From contig CAZENE010000002.1 in NCBI GenBank assembly GCA_964513565.1, positions 81,835-145,834 on the forward strand: a stretch of DNA of 64,000 nt, read 5' to 3'. Under the pieces are notes generated by a model that was given only the letters and a program-made list of their open reading frames with translations, searched no databases and was not told where the DNA came from. This document shows positions 27,320 to 35,934 of the stretch, piece by piece. The position numbers and the translations under genes were made by a program. The DNA is from Delta-02 sp964513565 (GTDB taxonomy: Bacteria; Desulfobacterota; Syntrophorhabdia; Syntrophorhabdales; Syntrophorhabdaceae). Positions within the stretch are counted from its first letter, which is position 1; the number at the start of each line of letters is the position of its first letter.

Positions 27320-28315
27320 TTATTCAATAGTCATCCGACATAAAAGTATCACTTCGCGCAAACATCCAAGCGACGGTACACGGGATACCGCCAGGTTGAG
27401 ATTGTCAAGGCCGGATGGGATGGAACCAAGAAAATCCTGAAGCCCTTTTACCTTTCCAAGAAAGCCGAACGCACCGAGCGCTTGCATGAGACGTTCCGCG
27501 CCCGCTTCCCAGAAAGAATTCTGATATGCATCCCAATCAGGCTCCTGTGAAGACAGTACATAGGAGAATGAGAGAAGTTCTTCCCGGGCTTCATCCGTTA
27601 TATGGACGTACGGATCGAGGAGGAGCGAGGCAAGGTCATAGAAAGGGTTTCCAAGCCGCATGCCCTGAAAATCGATAAAATAAGGCTCGCCGTTGCATAC
27701 CATGATGTTCCGCGACTGAAGGTCGCGATGAACGAGGGATCTCGGGACAGACTGCAATCTTTCCGATAGAGCTGAAAGCTCCGCCCTGAGTCTCATTTCA
27801 AATCCCGGGTCGAGGGCAAGGTCGCAGTATCCCTTAACAAAATTATCGAGAAAATAATCCTGCTCCCAACGATACAAATCCGGATCGAAGCCGTCCATGA
27901 GTCGGATGCTTGCGGGAGAAAAGTTCTTTTCCGTTATGCGGTGAAGTCTCCGTATGGCCCCGAGGGTTTTCTGATAGAGTATGCGCCTTTCAGGCCATTG
28001 CCGGGTAGCCATCGAACACAGGTCCGTATCGCCCAGATCTTCCATCATTATTATATTTTTTTCCGGATCGTGCGTTATCACTCCGGGGACCGGTATACGC
28101 ATCTTCTGAAGATAATTTGCGATATCGGCATAATATCCATTTTCTGTTCGGTTCGTATCATATTTAATGGCAATAGCGGTCCTGTCATTCCACAGGACCC
28201 GGTAAAACATCCGGTCCGATCCGCGGGCGGAAAGCGGTTTGACGGAAATGTCATATGAACCTTCGATCTGCAGCAGGCTGCGGGCAAAAGCCCCTATTTC
28301 GTTTTCATACCCCAT
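27320..28315 (-). CDS. Sugar kinase of the aminoglycoside-phosphotransferase fold (AmgK-like)
   Basis: 331 residues from ATG 28315, preceded by AGGAGAGG; the frame extends 51 bases upstream without a better site. Kinase motifs: SDRMFYRVLW and AIAIKYD for the ATP lobe, the Brenner-type loop LVHRDLQSRNIMV, and YFIDFQGMRLGNPFYDLASLL with the metal-binding Asp. The AmgK branch phosphorylates the anomeric carbon of MurNAc or GlcNAc. The adjacent MurU-like gene fits that pairing. The actual sugar is not proven. Confidence 0.8.
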   Translation of the reverse strand: MGYENEIGAFARSLLQIEGSYDISVKPLSARGSDRMFYRVLWNDRTAIAIKYDTNRTENGYYADIANYLQKMRIPVPGVITHDPEKNIIMMEDLGDTDLCSMATRQWPERRILYQKTLGAIRRLHRITEKNFSPASIRLMDGFDPDLYRWEQDYFLDNFVKGYCDLALDPGFEMRLRAELSALSERLQSVPRSLVHRDLQSRNIMVCNGEPYFIDFQGMRLGNPFYDLASLLLDPYVHITDEAREELLSFSYVLSSQEPDWDAYQNSFWEAGAERLMQALGAFGFLGKVKGLQDFLGSIPSGLDNLNLAVSRVPSLGCLREVILLCRMTIE

Positions 28316-29051
28316 GGAACGGCCTCTCCTGGTCTTTGTATTGCGCCTCGTTTTTAAGCTTTTCATAGACCTCGAGGGACCCGATATCGTCCCATTGGCC
28401 GGAATCGATAATTATCCCTCTGATAGACCCTGGTCTCGCAACGATCCTTTGAAGAAAAACGTCGACGATGGATACAACTTTGCCCCTCTCGATCGCCTGG
28501 AGCATGGAGGTCTCGACGATATAAATTCCCGTAAAAAGACAGCTTGCCAAACCCGGCTTTTTGAGAACATGGCGCATGTCGCATATCGCGCCCGATGGAT
28601 CAATGTTCACGTTAAGGTTCGGACCCTCTGTCCTCAATGCAAGCGTAGCTTCGCACGGATAGGCCTTATGGCTCCCGATAAGGACGTCGAGCGGCATATT
28701 GCACAGGATATCGCCGTTGTAGCACATTATGGTTTTATCCTGCTCGACGAGGTCTTCAATATTTTTAAGTCCTCCCGCGGTATCAAGGAGAGTGGGTTCG
28801 TGCCTGAATTCGATGGGTGCTCCCCGCCATTGTCTATCGGGGAACTCCTCCCGGTATTTGCCCGGCTGATGGTGCGTATTGACTATGAACCGCTTTATTC
28901 CTATGCCCAGCAGATGATCCATCGCATACGTGATTATCGGCCGGCCGTTTACGGGCAATAACGGCTTGGGCATGTATTCGGTCAGAGGGCGCAGGCGTTT
29001 ACCCAATCCCGCTCCGAGAATAAAAGCTGTTCTGATACGGCTGTTTATCAT
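28305..29051 (-). CDS. Sugar-1-phosphate nucleotidyltransferase (MurU/RmlA-like)
   Basis: A 248-residue enzyme with the signature FILGAGLGKRLRPLTEYMPKPLLPV, substrate motif TLLDTAGGLKN and the metal-site region CYNGDILCNM. Its short length is like MurU, which makes UDP-MurNAc from MurNAc-1-phosphate. It overlaps the kinase start by 11 bases and lies 19 bases after the SpoIID-like gene. The nucleotide and sugar used are not determined by sequence. Confidence 0.87.
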   Translation of the reverse strand: MINSRIRTAFILGAGLGKRLRPLTEYMPKPLLPVNGRPIITYAMDHLLGIGIKRFIVNTHHQPGKYREEFPDRQWRGAPIEFRHEPTLLDTAGGLKNIEDLVEQDKTIMCYNGDILCNMPLDVLIGSHKAYPCEATLALRTEGPNLNVNIDPSGAICDMRHVLKKPGLASCLFTGIYIVETSMLQAIERGKVVSIVDVFLQRIVARPGSIRGIIIDSGQWDDIGSLEVYEKLKNEAQYKDQERPFHGV

Positions 29052-29070
29052 GACCCCAAAAATGTGCGGA

Positions 29071-30396
29071 TTAATATATTTTTCTTATTTCAGCGCCCGT
29101 GAAGTAATGCCCCAGGATCTCATCTGCCGTGAAACCCTTTTTTGCCATAACGGCCGCTCCTATCTGGCACAGCCCAACGCCGTGCCCCCATCCGGCCCCA
29201 TTAAAGATGAACCGTTCCGGCTGGCCGTCCTGTCCTTTTTGTAGCGATACGATGAATGCACTGCTGTAAAGATGCGTGGAGGAAAGCCATCTGCGGATCT
29301 CAAGTTCCTTGCCGATGACAATGTTCTGTTTTGAACCGGTGATCCTCAAACGCTTGATCCTTCCGGAGGGGCCGCGTTCAAGCGGTGTGAGATCGTATAG
29401 CGTGCCGAAATCGATCCCCGACTTCTGCCTGATGATTTCTTCAAGCTGGTCCCGGGAGTACTCCACTTTCCATCGAAAAAATTGTTTTGTCTCCCGGTCG
29501 AACCCCGGGAGTATCTCCGCGAGCAGCTCCGCGTCTTTTGTATTGCAGTAAACGTCGGGCGATCCCGATATCCATTCTGCAGCCCTGTCTTCGGAAACGA
29601 CCGGTGAAAATGTAATCGGTGAATCGCTTATGCTGACAAGGTACGGGACGGGGGTTTCTTCCCAGGCAGTCTCATAATTTTCGGTAACACCTCCGCACGC
29701 CTTGAAATACCGGGCGTCACAAACCTCGTCACCGTATGCCAGTACGATTCCGCGCGTTTTTGCCACCGCATCGGCAGCCACGCCTGAGATGATCTTTGTG
29801 ATCCCCTGGTAACGCTGACAGTGATCGTCGGCGCAGACGTCGAAGATGTCATGGTCTTCCCGGTTGTACCAGCGGATGAACTCTCCGGCCCCACAGCAGT
29901 GTTCTATACCCTTCGTTGTATTCTTGCGGTTGAGGGCAGCGAGCAGCCAACTGCGGGAGATAATTGAGTGGACCTTCAAAAATTCATGAGGTGCGGTCCC
30001 GCTCATTTCGGACGAGATAACGCTCACAAGATAATCCTCAAGTGATATTTCATTAATAATGGCTATGGTATCGGCGCCGCGGGCGACCAGGATGAGATTT
30101 CCCTGGAATACCTGGTCCTCCTTTCTTTCCCAGTGGAAGCGGATCCCAATGGTGACGTCAGATATGCGGAACGTTGAACCCTCTTGTGCGACAAGCCGTA
30201 CAGTTGGTGAACGAGACACAAGGCGGTTCCCCTCATCGAAAAGAAGAATTCCGGTATTGTCGGCCGACGCATGGAACGGACCGGATAAAAGGCCGGCCCC
30301 TTCGATCAGGAAATTCCCATTAAGTCGTCCCGTCACGCGGGGCTGCATATCGGCAATCCCCACGGTAATGACCGGTTCCCGTATATCAATGGACAC
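29071..30396 (-). CDS. SpoIID/LytB-domain protein without signal peptide
   Basis: 441 residues from GTG 30396, with AGGAGGG four bases upstream; the longer frame to 30423 has no site. The SpoIID core (~110-430) includes the EISLEDYLVSVISSEM segment with the catalytic-type Glu, a Cys-rich insert (HCCGAGEFIRWYN and FDVCADDHCQRYQG) and the closing GAGWGHGVGLCQIGAA. SpoIID proteins cleave denuded peptidoglycan outside the cytoplasm, yet this one shows no signal peptide or membrane anchor. It is first in the sugar-activation operon. Confidence 0.85.
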   Translation of the reverse strand: MSIDIREPVITVGIADMQPRVTGRLNGNFLIEGAGLLSGPFHASADNTGILLFDEGNRLVSRSPTVRLVAQEGSTFRISDVTIGIRFHWERKEDQVFQGNLILVARGADTIAIINEISLEDYLVSVISSEMSGTAPHEFLKVHSIISRSWLLAALNRKNTTKGIEHCCGAGEFIRWYNREDHDIFDVCADDHCQRYQGITKIISGVAADAVAKTRGIVLAYGDEVCDARYFKACGGVTENYETAWEETPVPYLVSISDSPITFSPVVSEDRAAEWISGSPDVYCNTKDAELLAEILPGFDRETKQFFRWKVEYSRDQLEEIIRQKSGIDFGTLYDLTPLERGPSGRIKRLRITGSKQNIVIGKELEIRRWLSSTHLYSSAFIVSLQKGQDGQPERFIFNGAGWGHGVGLCQIGAAVMAKKGFTADEILGHYFTGAEIRKIY

Positions 30397-30432
30397 GATA
30401 CCCTCCTGTGATGTTTTGACCACAGCTTGTTT

Positions 30433-30461
30433 ACCTTATTATTTTTCCTGCAGCTTGTCAA
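30433..30461 (-). promoter_or_regulatory. Candidate promoter of the five-gene operon
   Basis: On the minus strand a perfect TTGACA (30461-30456) is followed after 17 bases by a weak TAAGGT (30438-30433). The predicted start would leave a leader of about 30 bases before GTG 30396. Confidence 0.4.
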
Positions 30462-30652
30462 TCGGGTAGCGAATTTCGACGCAATTGTCGTTTCCCGAAA
30501 ACTCGTGTCGACAGTTTTTGCCTGTTTTGACAATATGATACACCGGGGATATCGGGAAAATACAAGTAATTATAAATACTTCATCGGGATACGATCATTG
30601 GTATCGTTTTTGCTGATTAATCCATATCTAAATTACAGTCTGCGGAGGGGAA

Positions 30653-30934
30653 ATGAAAAAAGTGATTGTGATGGTTTCGGTCATCGTATTCCTTGCGTTA
30701 ATTGTTCTGCCCGGCATAAGCGAGGCAAGAGGTCATCATCACAGGCCGTATTATCACCGCCACCATCATCGTGGTTGGGGCTACGGAGGTGCGGCTGCAG
30801 GAGGGTTCGTTCTTGGAGCGATCGTGGGAAGCGCGTTGCGCCCTGCTCCCGTCTATGTGGCGCCGCCGCCGCCTCCTCCGAGGGTTTACTACTATTACCC
30901 GCCCCCCTCCCGGGTTTATGTATATCCGTACTGA
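30653..30934 (+). CDS. Small secreted His/Pro/Tyr-rich protein with glycine zipper
   Basis: A 93-residue protein: signal peptide (~1-25, ending SEARG), a His-rich stretch (HHHRPYYHRHHHRG), a short glycine-zipper hydrophobic segment (GGAAAGGFVLGAIVGSAL) and a Pro/Tyr-rich tail. Similar small envelope proteins are common in proteobacteria. The His cluster could bind metal. GGAGGGG is close upstream of ATG 30653. Confidence 0.75.
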   Translation: MKKVIVMVSVIVFLALIVLPGISEARGHHHRPYYHRHHHRGWGYGGAAAGGFVLGAIVGSALRPAPVYVAPPPPPPRVYYYYPPPSRVYVYPY

Positions 30935-30935
30935 T

Positions 30936-30980
30936 GGGCGCGATAGGGATGGGCGATTGGCGATGGATTGCCTATCGCCC
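30936..30980. repeat. Inverted repeat between convergent genes
   Basis: GGGCGCGATAGG (30936-30947) pairs with CCTATCGCCC (30971-30980), with one unpaired CG step. The right arm includes the stop codon of the minus-strand MBL-fold gene (30972). It is a probable transcription end for one or both genes. Confidence 0.5.
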
Positions 30981-32144
30981 GTTATCATTCAGAAACAACA
31001 CCTGACCGATATCCATAATAAGAAATCTCGACGGGTCGCATTTTCTTTCGGTTATTTTCCTTTTTAATTCGATAGCGGGAAAACCGGGGGGCTCGTCTCC
31101 CAGCCGAAAAACCCCCCACTGGGTCGGTATGAAGCGGCGTGCCCCGAGATCCGTGAATGCATCGAGGGCCTCATCGATATTCATGTGCGCATAGTGCATG
31201 AACCACCGGGGATGGTAAGCCGTTGTCGGCATAAGCGCGTAATCGATCCCGGGATATCTTTTGCCGATCTCGGAAAAGCCGATGAAGTACCCGCTATCCC
31301 CGCCAAAAAAGATAGTGGCCCGGGGAGTTATCAGCAGAAAACTTGCCCAGAGGGTGTTGTTTATGCTTTGGCCTATCCTCCGCGACCAATGCTGAGAGGG
31401 AAGGCAGACGATCCTGCTGTCCTGGCTGACGTCCCGGGCCTCCCACCAGTCCATTTCGATCACATCCTTCTTCCCGAGCTTCCCGAGAAATGATTTGAAG
31501 CCAGGCGGTACGAAAAACCGGGTATTGTCAGGGAGCTTTTTTATGCTTGCGGAATCGAGATGGTCGTAATGATTATGCGAGATTATTACATTAAGGGGAG
31601 CGAATCCCGCCAGTTCATCTATCGGCAGGGCAGGAGGGATCTTTCTGCGGGGCAGGAATGCCCTTTCGGAGAACATGGGGTCCGTGAGCCAAACGTTGCC
31701 TCCGAGACGCAGAAGAAAGGTCGCATGACCTATCCACAGGATGAAATCTTCCCCGGGGCGGGTCGCGATAAGCCCGAGGGAATCCGGAATGACGGCGGGC
31801 ATAAATTCTCTTTCTTCGCTGGTATAGTTCTGCCTTGCGGATAACTTCCATTTCAACAATCTGAAAAGGCCCGTGTCTTCCATGGGCATCCAGGGATTAA
31901 AAAAGTTTCCGTTCGCTTTGTGCGGGGCATAAAGTTCGGATTTTCTGGCCGACATGACTCTTTTTCTCCACGCAGCCTCGTCAAAATCCGGATTCAAGGC
32001 GATGCATCCGGCGATAATGCATGCAATGCTGAAAAAGATCAGCAAATATACGAAATACACGAAATTCACATGGTATTTCACGCTATCCCTGTCCCGGGGC
32101 GGCAGATAATTCGCGGAGGCTGGTTTTTGTTTCGATCTTTTCAT
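30972..32144 (-). CDS. Membrane-anchored metallo-beta-lactamase-fold hydrolase (NAPE-PLD/UlaG-like)
   Basis: A 390-residue protein. A basic N-terminus is followed by a hydrophobic segment (~28-50) ending IIAGC, which could be a lipobox or a plain anchor. The MBL core has IGHATFLLRLGG, the zinc motif SHNHYDHLD, FFGGDSGYF, and a late MHYAHMNIDEAL. This pattern fits the N-acylphosphatidylethanolamine phospholipase D-like branch, often annotated RomA. The substrate is unknown. It starts 34 bases after the response regulator and may share its transcript. Confidence 0.85.
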   Translation of the reverse strand: MKRSKQKPASANYLPPRDRDSVKYHVNFVYFVYLLIFFSIACIIAGCIALNPDFDEAAWRKRVMSARKSELYAPHKANGNFFNPWMPMEDTGLFRLLKWKLSARQNYTSEEREFMPAVIPDSLGLIATRPGEDFILWIGHATFLLRLGGNVWLTDPMFSERAFLPRRKIPPALPIDELAGFAPLNVIISHNHYDHLDSASIKKLPDNTRFFVPPGFKSFLGKLGKKDVIEMDWWEARDVSQDSRIVCLPSQHWSRRIGQSINNTLWASFLLITPRATIFFGGDSGYFIGFSEIGKRYPGIDYALMPTTAYHPRWFMHYAHMNIDEALDAFTDLGARRFIPTQWGVFRLGDEPPGFPAIELKRKITERKCDPSRFLIMDIGQVLFLNDNGR

Positions 32145-32178
32145 GGAATATTTGAGACAGTTCCCGAAAAGATGCTAT

Positions 32179-32811
32179 TTATTCAACGAGACCATATTTT
32201 ACGGCATACCAGATCAATTCATTTGTTTTCTTGACCGATAGTTTTTCGAGGATCCGCACCCTGTATGTCCGTACCGTGTTTATGCTCAGGTGCAATTGCT
32301 CCGCGATCTCCTTGTTGGTCAGGCCGCTTGCAACCATTTTCATGACCTGAAGCTCGCGGATCGAAAGCTTCTCGTGCGGCGGCGCCTCGGTCTCCGATTC
32401 GAAATCGAGGACCATTTGCTCCGCGAAGGCAGGATTAACGTACCTCTTGCCCGATAATATCTTGTTCACGGCTGCCACAAGTTCTTCGGACGCGCTCCTT
32501 TTGGTAATGTAACCCTGAGCCCCTGCCTTTATAGACCGGACGGCATATTGCTCTTCCGGATATGTGCTCACGATGAGGACAGGCAACCGCGCACGTTTCT
32601 TCTTGATCTCTTTAAGGGCTTCGAGGCCGTTTATGTCAGGAAGTGAGATATCGAGAAGGACGAGGTTATAATCGTTGTTATGGACCTTGCTTATCAGCTC
32701 GTATCCCCGGCGTGCCTCATCAAAGATCATATCGCTGAAATTTTCCTGCAGGATCTCCTTTAGTCCTTTAAGAACGACGGGATGATCGTCTGCAATGATA
32801 ACTCGCAGCAT
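32179..32811 (-). CDS. NarL/LuxR-family response regulator
   Basis: A 210-residue regulator: receiver (ADDHP, Asp in LVLLDISLPD, Lys in YITKRS) and LuxR helix-turn-helix (NKEIAEQLHLSINTVRTYRVRI). It begins one base after the kinase stop, so it is that kinase's partner. It is a close paralogue of the orphan regulator at 8826-9455, including the N-terminal MLRV and the GKRYVNPAFA-type linker. Confidence 0.94.
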   Translation of the reverse strand: MLRVIIADDHPVVLKGLKEILQENFSDMIFDEARRGYELISKVHNNDYNLVLLDISLPDINGLEALKEIKKKRARLPVLIVSTYPEEQYAVRSIKAGAQGYITKRSASEELVAAVNKILSGKRYVNPAFAEQMVLDFESETEAPPHEKLSIRELQVMKMVASGLTNKEIAEQLHLSINTVRTYRVRILEKLSVKKTNELIWYAVKYGLVE

Positions 32812-32812
32812 T

Positions 32813-33682
32813 TTACCCCTCCTTATCCTCTGAGGCTGCCCCGTTGAGGGGGACGGTCAGGGTGACCGTTGTGCCTTTCCCCCGAATTCCCGTAATGGAC
32901 AGCGTTCCGCCCAATGCGTGCGCCCGTTCCTGCATACCTGTCAATCCGAAGGACCTTGGGTCGCCAAGCTGTTTTTTCGTTATGCCCTTTCCGTTATCAT
33001 GTATCTGCATGCTTAAAACATCTTTTCTTTTTTTCAGTGTGATCGTCACGTTTTTTGCGGCCGAATGGCGCATGATGTTCGTAAAGGATTCCTGGAGGAT
33101 GCGGAAGGCCTCCGTCGATACCGTGTCATTCAGAATGATATTATAGGGGTCCGTGATGACGCGGTATGAAATGTTTGCCCTTTTTTTCAGGTCGCGCGCT
33201 GCGAGCTCCACGGCATCCCTCAGGCCGAAATCATCGAGAACGACAGGTCTTAGCCGGGCTGACATGTGCTGTACGTTATCGATGGTGCGATCGAGGGCCT
33301 CAAGAATGGAATCCAGCCTTTCAATGACCGGCCCGTCATTTTGGGACATCCTTCGTTTGATCCAGCTAACATCAAGCTTCATTCCGGTAAGTGCCTGACC
33401 GAATTCATCGTGGAGTTCCCGCGACAGAGAGGTCCGCTCTTCTTCCCGTATCTTCTGCAGGTGAATGCTGAGACGCCTCAGCCTCTCATGCGAATCCTGA
33501 AGGTCTGCCTCCATTTTCTTCCGCTCGGCTATCTCCTTTCTCAAGAGTTCATTGACTTCGGACAGGCGGGCCGTACGTCTCCTGACCTGTTTTTCAAGTG
33601 CAGCCTCTATCTCATGCCTTCGTGCCACCGCAGGCATATCCGACGGGACAGGTTGGCTTCTGATCGGACCGGAATCACTCAT
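32813..33682 (-). CDS. Soluble NarL-type histidine kinase lacking a sensor domain
   Basis: A 289-residue kinase. The first ~85 residues are coiled coil and no recognised sensor or transmembrane segment is present. The HisKA_3 domain carries His91 in LSRELHDEFGQALTG, and the HATPase (~185-283) has ESFTNIMRHS, DNGKGI and FGLTGMQERAHALGG. It may obtain its signal from a partner protein. It has a good promoter with a ~100-base leader. Confidence 0.92.
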   Translation of the reverse strand: MSDSGPIRSQPVPSDMPAVARRHEIEAALEKQVRRRTARLSEVNELLRKEIAERKKMEADLQDSHERLRRLSIHLQKIREEERTSLSRELHDEFGQALTGMKLDVSWIKRRMSQNDGPVIERLDSILEALDRTIDNVQHMSARLRPVVLDDFGLRDAVELAARDLKKRANISYRVITDPYNIILNDTVSTEAFRILQESFTNIMRHSAAKNVTITLKKRKDVLSMQIHDNGKGITKKQLGDPRSFGLTGMQERAHALGGTLSITGIRGKGTTVTLTVPLNGAASEDKEG

Positions 33683-33788
33683 AAATGTCCTCTTTTGAAT
33701 TCTGTCAGTTCGTGTTACGCAACCTTATCCGGATTGCCGTTAATGCTGAAGGGAAACTCCTCCATTCATTAATCTGAAAGCATATAGA

Positions 33789-33816
33789 ATTATAACAAGA
33801 AAAATGGCAAGGTCAA
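33789..33816 (-). promoter_or_regulatory. Sigma70-type promoter of the kinase/regulator/MBL operon
   Basis: On the minus strand TTGACC (33816-33811) and TATAAT (33794-33789) are separated by 16 bases. The predicted start gives a leader of about 100 bases before ATG 33682. Confidence 0.7.
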
Positions 33817-33918
33817 CAACGGGTAAGACATCGTTATAGGGAAATACTTGATAATATTCAGGTTATCCGAAAGGCAACCCGAATTATAATTTTGAATTAA
33901 AAAAGATCGCGACCCGGT

Positions 33919-35199
33919 TCATGGGGCAGGCCCTGCCGCCCTGACTGCGGACGCAACGGCCATGTGTGCGAGATCTATCGATTGCCCGAGAATGTTAAGG
34001 CACAGGGTCGGGTTGTGAAATCCCATGCTGTTCTCGGAGGCAACAAAATCCCAGTACCACTGAGCACGCCGCAAATGTTCCCGCGCTCTGCCAAGTTCGT
34101 CCTTATTGATAGTCTTTGACTCAAGCGCCTTTGCAACAGCTTCATGGGCTTTTGCGATCCGGGTGCCTGCAATATGCTGCAATTCCCAAACCCTCTTTTG
34201 TCCGGTTTTAACCCTGTCGAGGATCGTTTCAGCATTTTCCGGATGGCAGCGTCTGCACGACGTATCCGTCTTCTTCATGGGGGTGGTCACCCAGTGCGAA
34301 CTGTATTTCCGGCCTCCCTCACGCATGTACGGCATGTGGCAATCGGCACATGATACCCCAGCCCTGGCGTGAGTGCTCGTCGAATGAACCTCAAAATCAG
34401 GGTGCTGGGCCTTGAGCATCATTGTCTGCGAATCGGGCTGGACCCAATCCCCTTCAAAACCGCCGGGTTTGGTGTTGTAGTACGCATAGATCTGTTCGGG
34501 GTGAATTCCCTTTTCCCAGGGCATAATGACCCGCGAGGTCCCGGGTTCGAAATAGTATTCTGCATGGCACTGGCCGCACACGTATGACCTCATTTCCTCC
34601 CGGCCCGCCTTCGCTAAATCGATACCCCTTTTCGCCATCGATTCGATAAAGGCAGGGTTTGCAACGCGCAGTTCCATCGTTGCCGGTTTATGGCAATTTA
34701 CGCAGTTCACCGCATGTTTTTTGTCACCTGCCAGGAGCCCAATAAGCGGTTTTTTTGCGTATGCCCATCCTTCGGCCTTGAAAATACCGGAAATATTCGC
34801 CGTTTTGCATGTCATGCAGGCTCCGGGCGTTTCGGGCGTGACCCTTTGCGATTCCTTCAGGTCCGTCAAGGAGTATGGGTGTCCTCTATCTTCGGTGTAA
34901 TCTTTACTGAACGTATTTCCCTTAAAATTGGTGAGCATCTCGGGCTGCCTCAGCGAATGCTGGAACTTGACCGATCCTCCGAAATCCGTGGGTGATGCGG
35001 TCATTTCCAGGTTTTTCTGAAAGCTCGCATACTGGAGCGGGTAGTTCCGTCCCCATACGGCAGGATCGATCTCTTCTTCAGGTATTGCCGCCACATTATG
35101 CGTATCTGAGGGTTTGAGAAAAAAAGACCGCACCAGTGTCAGGACTGCCAAACAGAAAATAACTGCGGCAACAGAGACTATCACGATCTTCTTGTTCAA
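33919..35199 (-). CDS. nrfA: Ammonia-forming cytochrome c nitrite reductase
   Basis: Periplasmic pentaheme enzyme that reduces nitrite to ammonium with six electrons. The 426 residues start with a signal/anchor helix (~5-25). Five haem sites are visible: the active-site CMTCK, in which Lys replaces the proximal His, then CVNCH, CGQCH, CADCH and CRRCH. The catalytic Tyr/His/Arg environment is present around YVCGQCHAEYYF and SHWVTTPM. It overlaps nrfH by four bases, giving the usual nrfHA order. Confidence 0.97.
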   Translation of the reverse strand: MNKKIVIVSVAAVIFCLAVLTLVRSFFLKPSDTHNVAAIPEEEIDPAVWGRNYPLQYASFQKNLEMTASPTDFGGSVKFQHSLRQPEMLTNFKGNTFSKDYTEDRGHPYSLTDLKESQRVTPETPGACMTCKTANISGIFKAEGWAYAKKPLIGLLAGDKKHAVNCVNCHKPATMELRVANPAFIESMAKRGIDLAKAGREEMRSYVCGQCHAEYYFEPGTSRVIMPWEKGIHPEQIYAYYNTKPGGFEGDWVQPDSQTMMLKAQHPDFEVHSTSTHARAGVSCADCHMPYMREGGRKYSSHWVTTPMKKTDTSCRRCHPENAETILDRVKTGQKRVWELQHIAGTRIAKAHEAVAKALESKTINKDELGRAREHLRRAQWYWDFVASENSMGFHNPTLCLNILGQSIDLAHMAVASAVRAAGPAP

Positions 35200-35687
35200 A
35201 AATTACCTCCATTGAACACAGGACGACCGTGAACCAGGAATTTATGGCATTTCATGCAATTGGTATTTCCTTTGACGAGGGGGGTTGTCTCGATCGTCGA
35301 AAAATGGCATCGCGAGCAATTCGAATTCGCTATGGCCCTGGCGCTGCCGGTCAATTTTATGGCAAACGGATATGACCGCGCAGTTTCGCCGGCGATATCG
35401 CGGGCCCCCGCGTATGCCTTGTAGAGGACTGTATAGGCGATACTCCCCGTCGGCAGGTGACACTCGACGCAGGCGAATTGTTTATGCCTTGAGGTTTGCC
35501 ACGTGAAATAATTGTTTTCCATGCTATGGCAGGAACCGCAGAATGTCGATGTGCCGGCAAGGTGATAACCGGCGAAGATCACGATCATCGCGACCGCCCC
35601 GACGGCGGCGCCGATCGCAACCAGTTTACAGACATGCTTCTTAATCACTCCATCGAAATCTGAACTGTCGCTTCCCTGGCGGCCCAA
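35196..35687 (-). CDS. nrfH: Membrane-anchored tetrahaem quinol dehydrogenase NrfH
   Basis: A 163-residue NapC/NirT-family cytochrome that passes electrons from menaquinol to NrfA. One transmembrane helix (~18-45) precedes four haem motifs: CGSCH, CVECH, CSRCH and CMKCH. The Met after the first motif (CHSMEN) is the unusual haem ligand region of NrfH. The likely start is TTG 35687 with AGAGG upstream; the hydrophilic N-terminus is slightly long for the family. Confidence 0.95.
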   Translation of the reverse strand: MGRQGSDSSDFDGVIKKHVCKLVAIGAAVGAVAMIVIFAGYHLAGTSTFCGSCHSMENNYFTWQTSRHKQFACVECHLPTGSIAYTVLYKAYAGARDIAGETARSYPFAIKLTGSARAIANSNCSRCHFSTIETTPLVKGNTNCMKCHKFLVHGRPVFNGGNF

Positions 35688-35713
35688 ATGATTTTCCTCT
35701 GAATGTTTTGCAC

Positions 35714-35742
35714 AGTTTAGTAAAAATCAAGGTTTCTTGCAA
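35714..35742 (-). promoter_or_regulatory. Candidate nrfHA promoter
   Basis: On the minus strand TTGCAA (35742-35737) and TAAACT (35719-35714) are 17 bases apart, each matching four of six consensus positions. No clear FNR-type or NarL-type operator is visible nearby. Confidence 0.35.
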
Positions 35743-35829
35743 GACCATAGGCGTTAAAGCATAAGAGGGCAGGAGTGGCAAACGGGAATATACCTTGTTA
35801 CACTTACGCCTTACGATTTTATCAAGTGC

Positions 35830-35857
35830 TTGACGAATGAAGTATTAACAATATAAT
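35830..35857 (+). promoter_or_regulatory. Strong sigma70-type promoter of the Lys-rich small protein
   Basis: TTGACG (35830-35835), a 16-base spacer and a perfect TATAAT (35852-35857). The leader of ~70 bases ends in AAAGGAGGTG, a near-perfect anti-16S match, seven bases before ATG 35935. Confidence 0.8.
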
Positions 35858-35934
35858 TGTGATATGGATTAACTTTCCGGGTTTTAGGGATTTTTCCCAT
35901 GTACGATGCTGACGCATCTTAAAGGAGGTGTTGT

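Noticed and set aside
28239..28961. A 240-codon plus-strand frame
   Set aside because: It is antisense to the nucleotidyltransferase, whose motifs are clear; no family features.
35714..35742. An FNR or NarL operator at the nrfHA promoter
   Set aside because: TTGAT-type half-sites are present but no convincing symmetric site.
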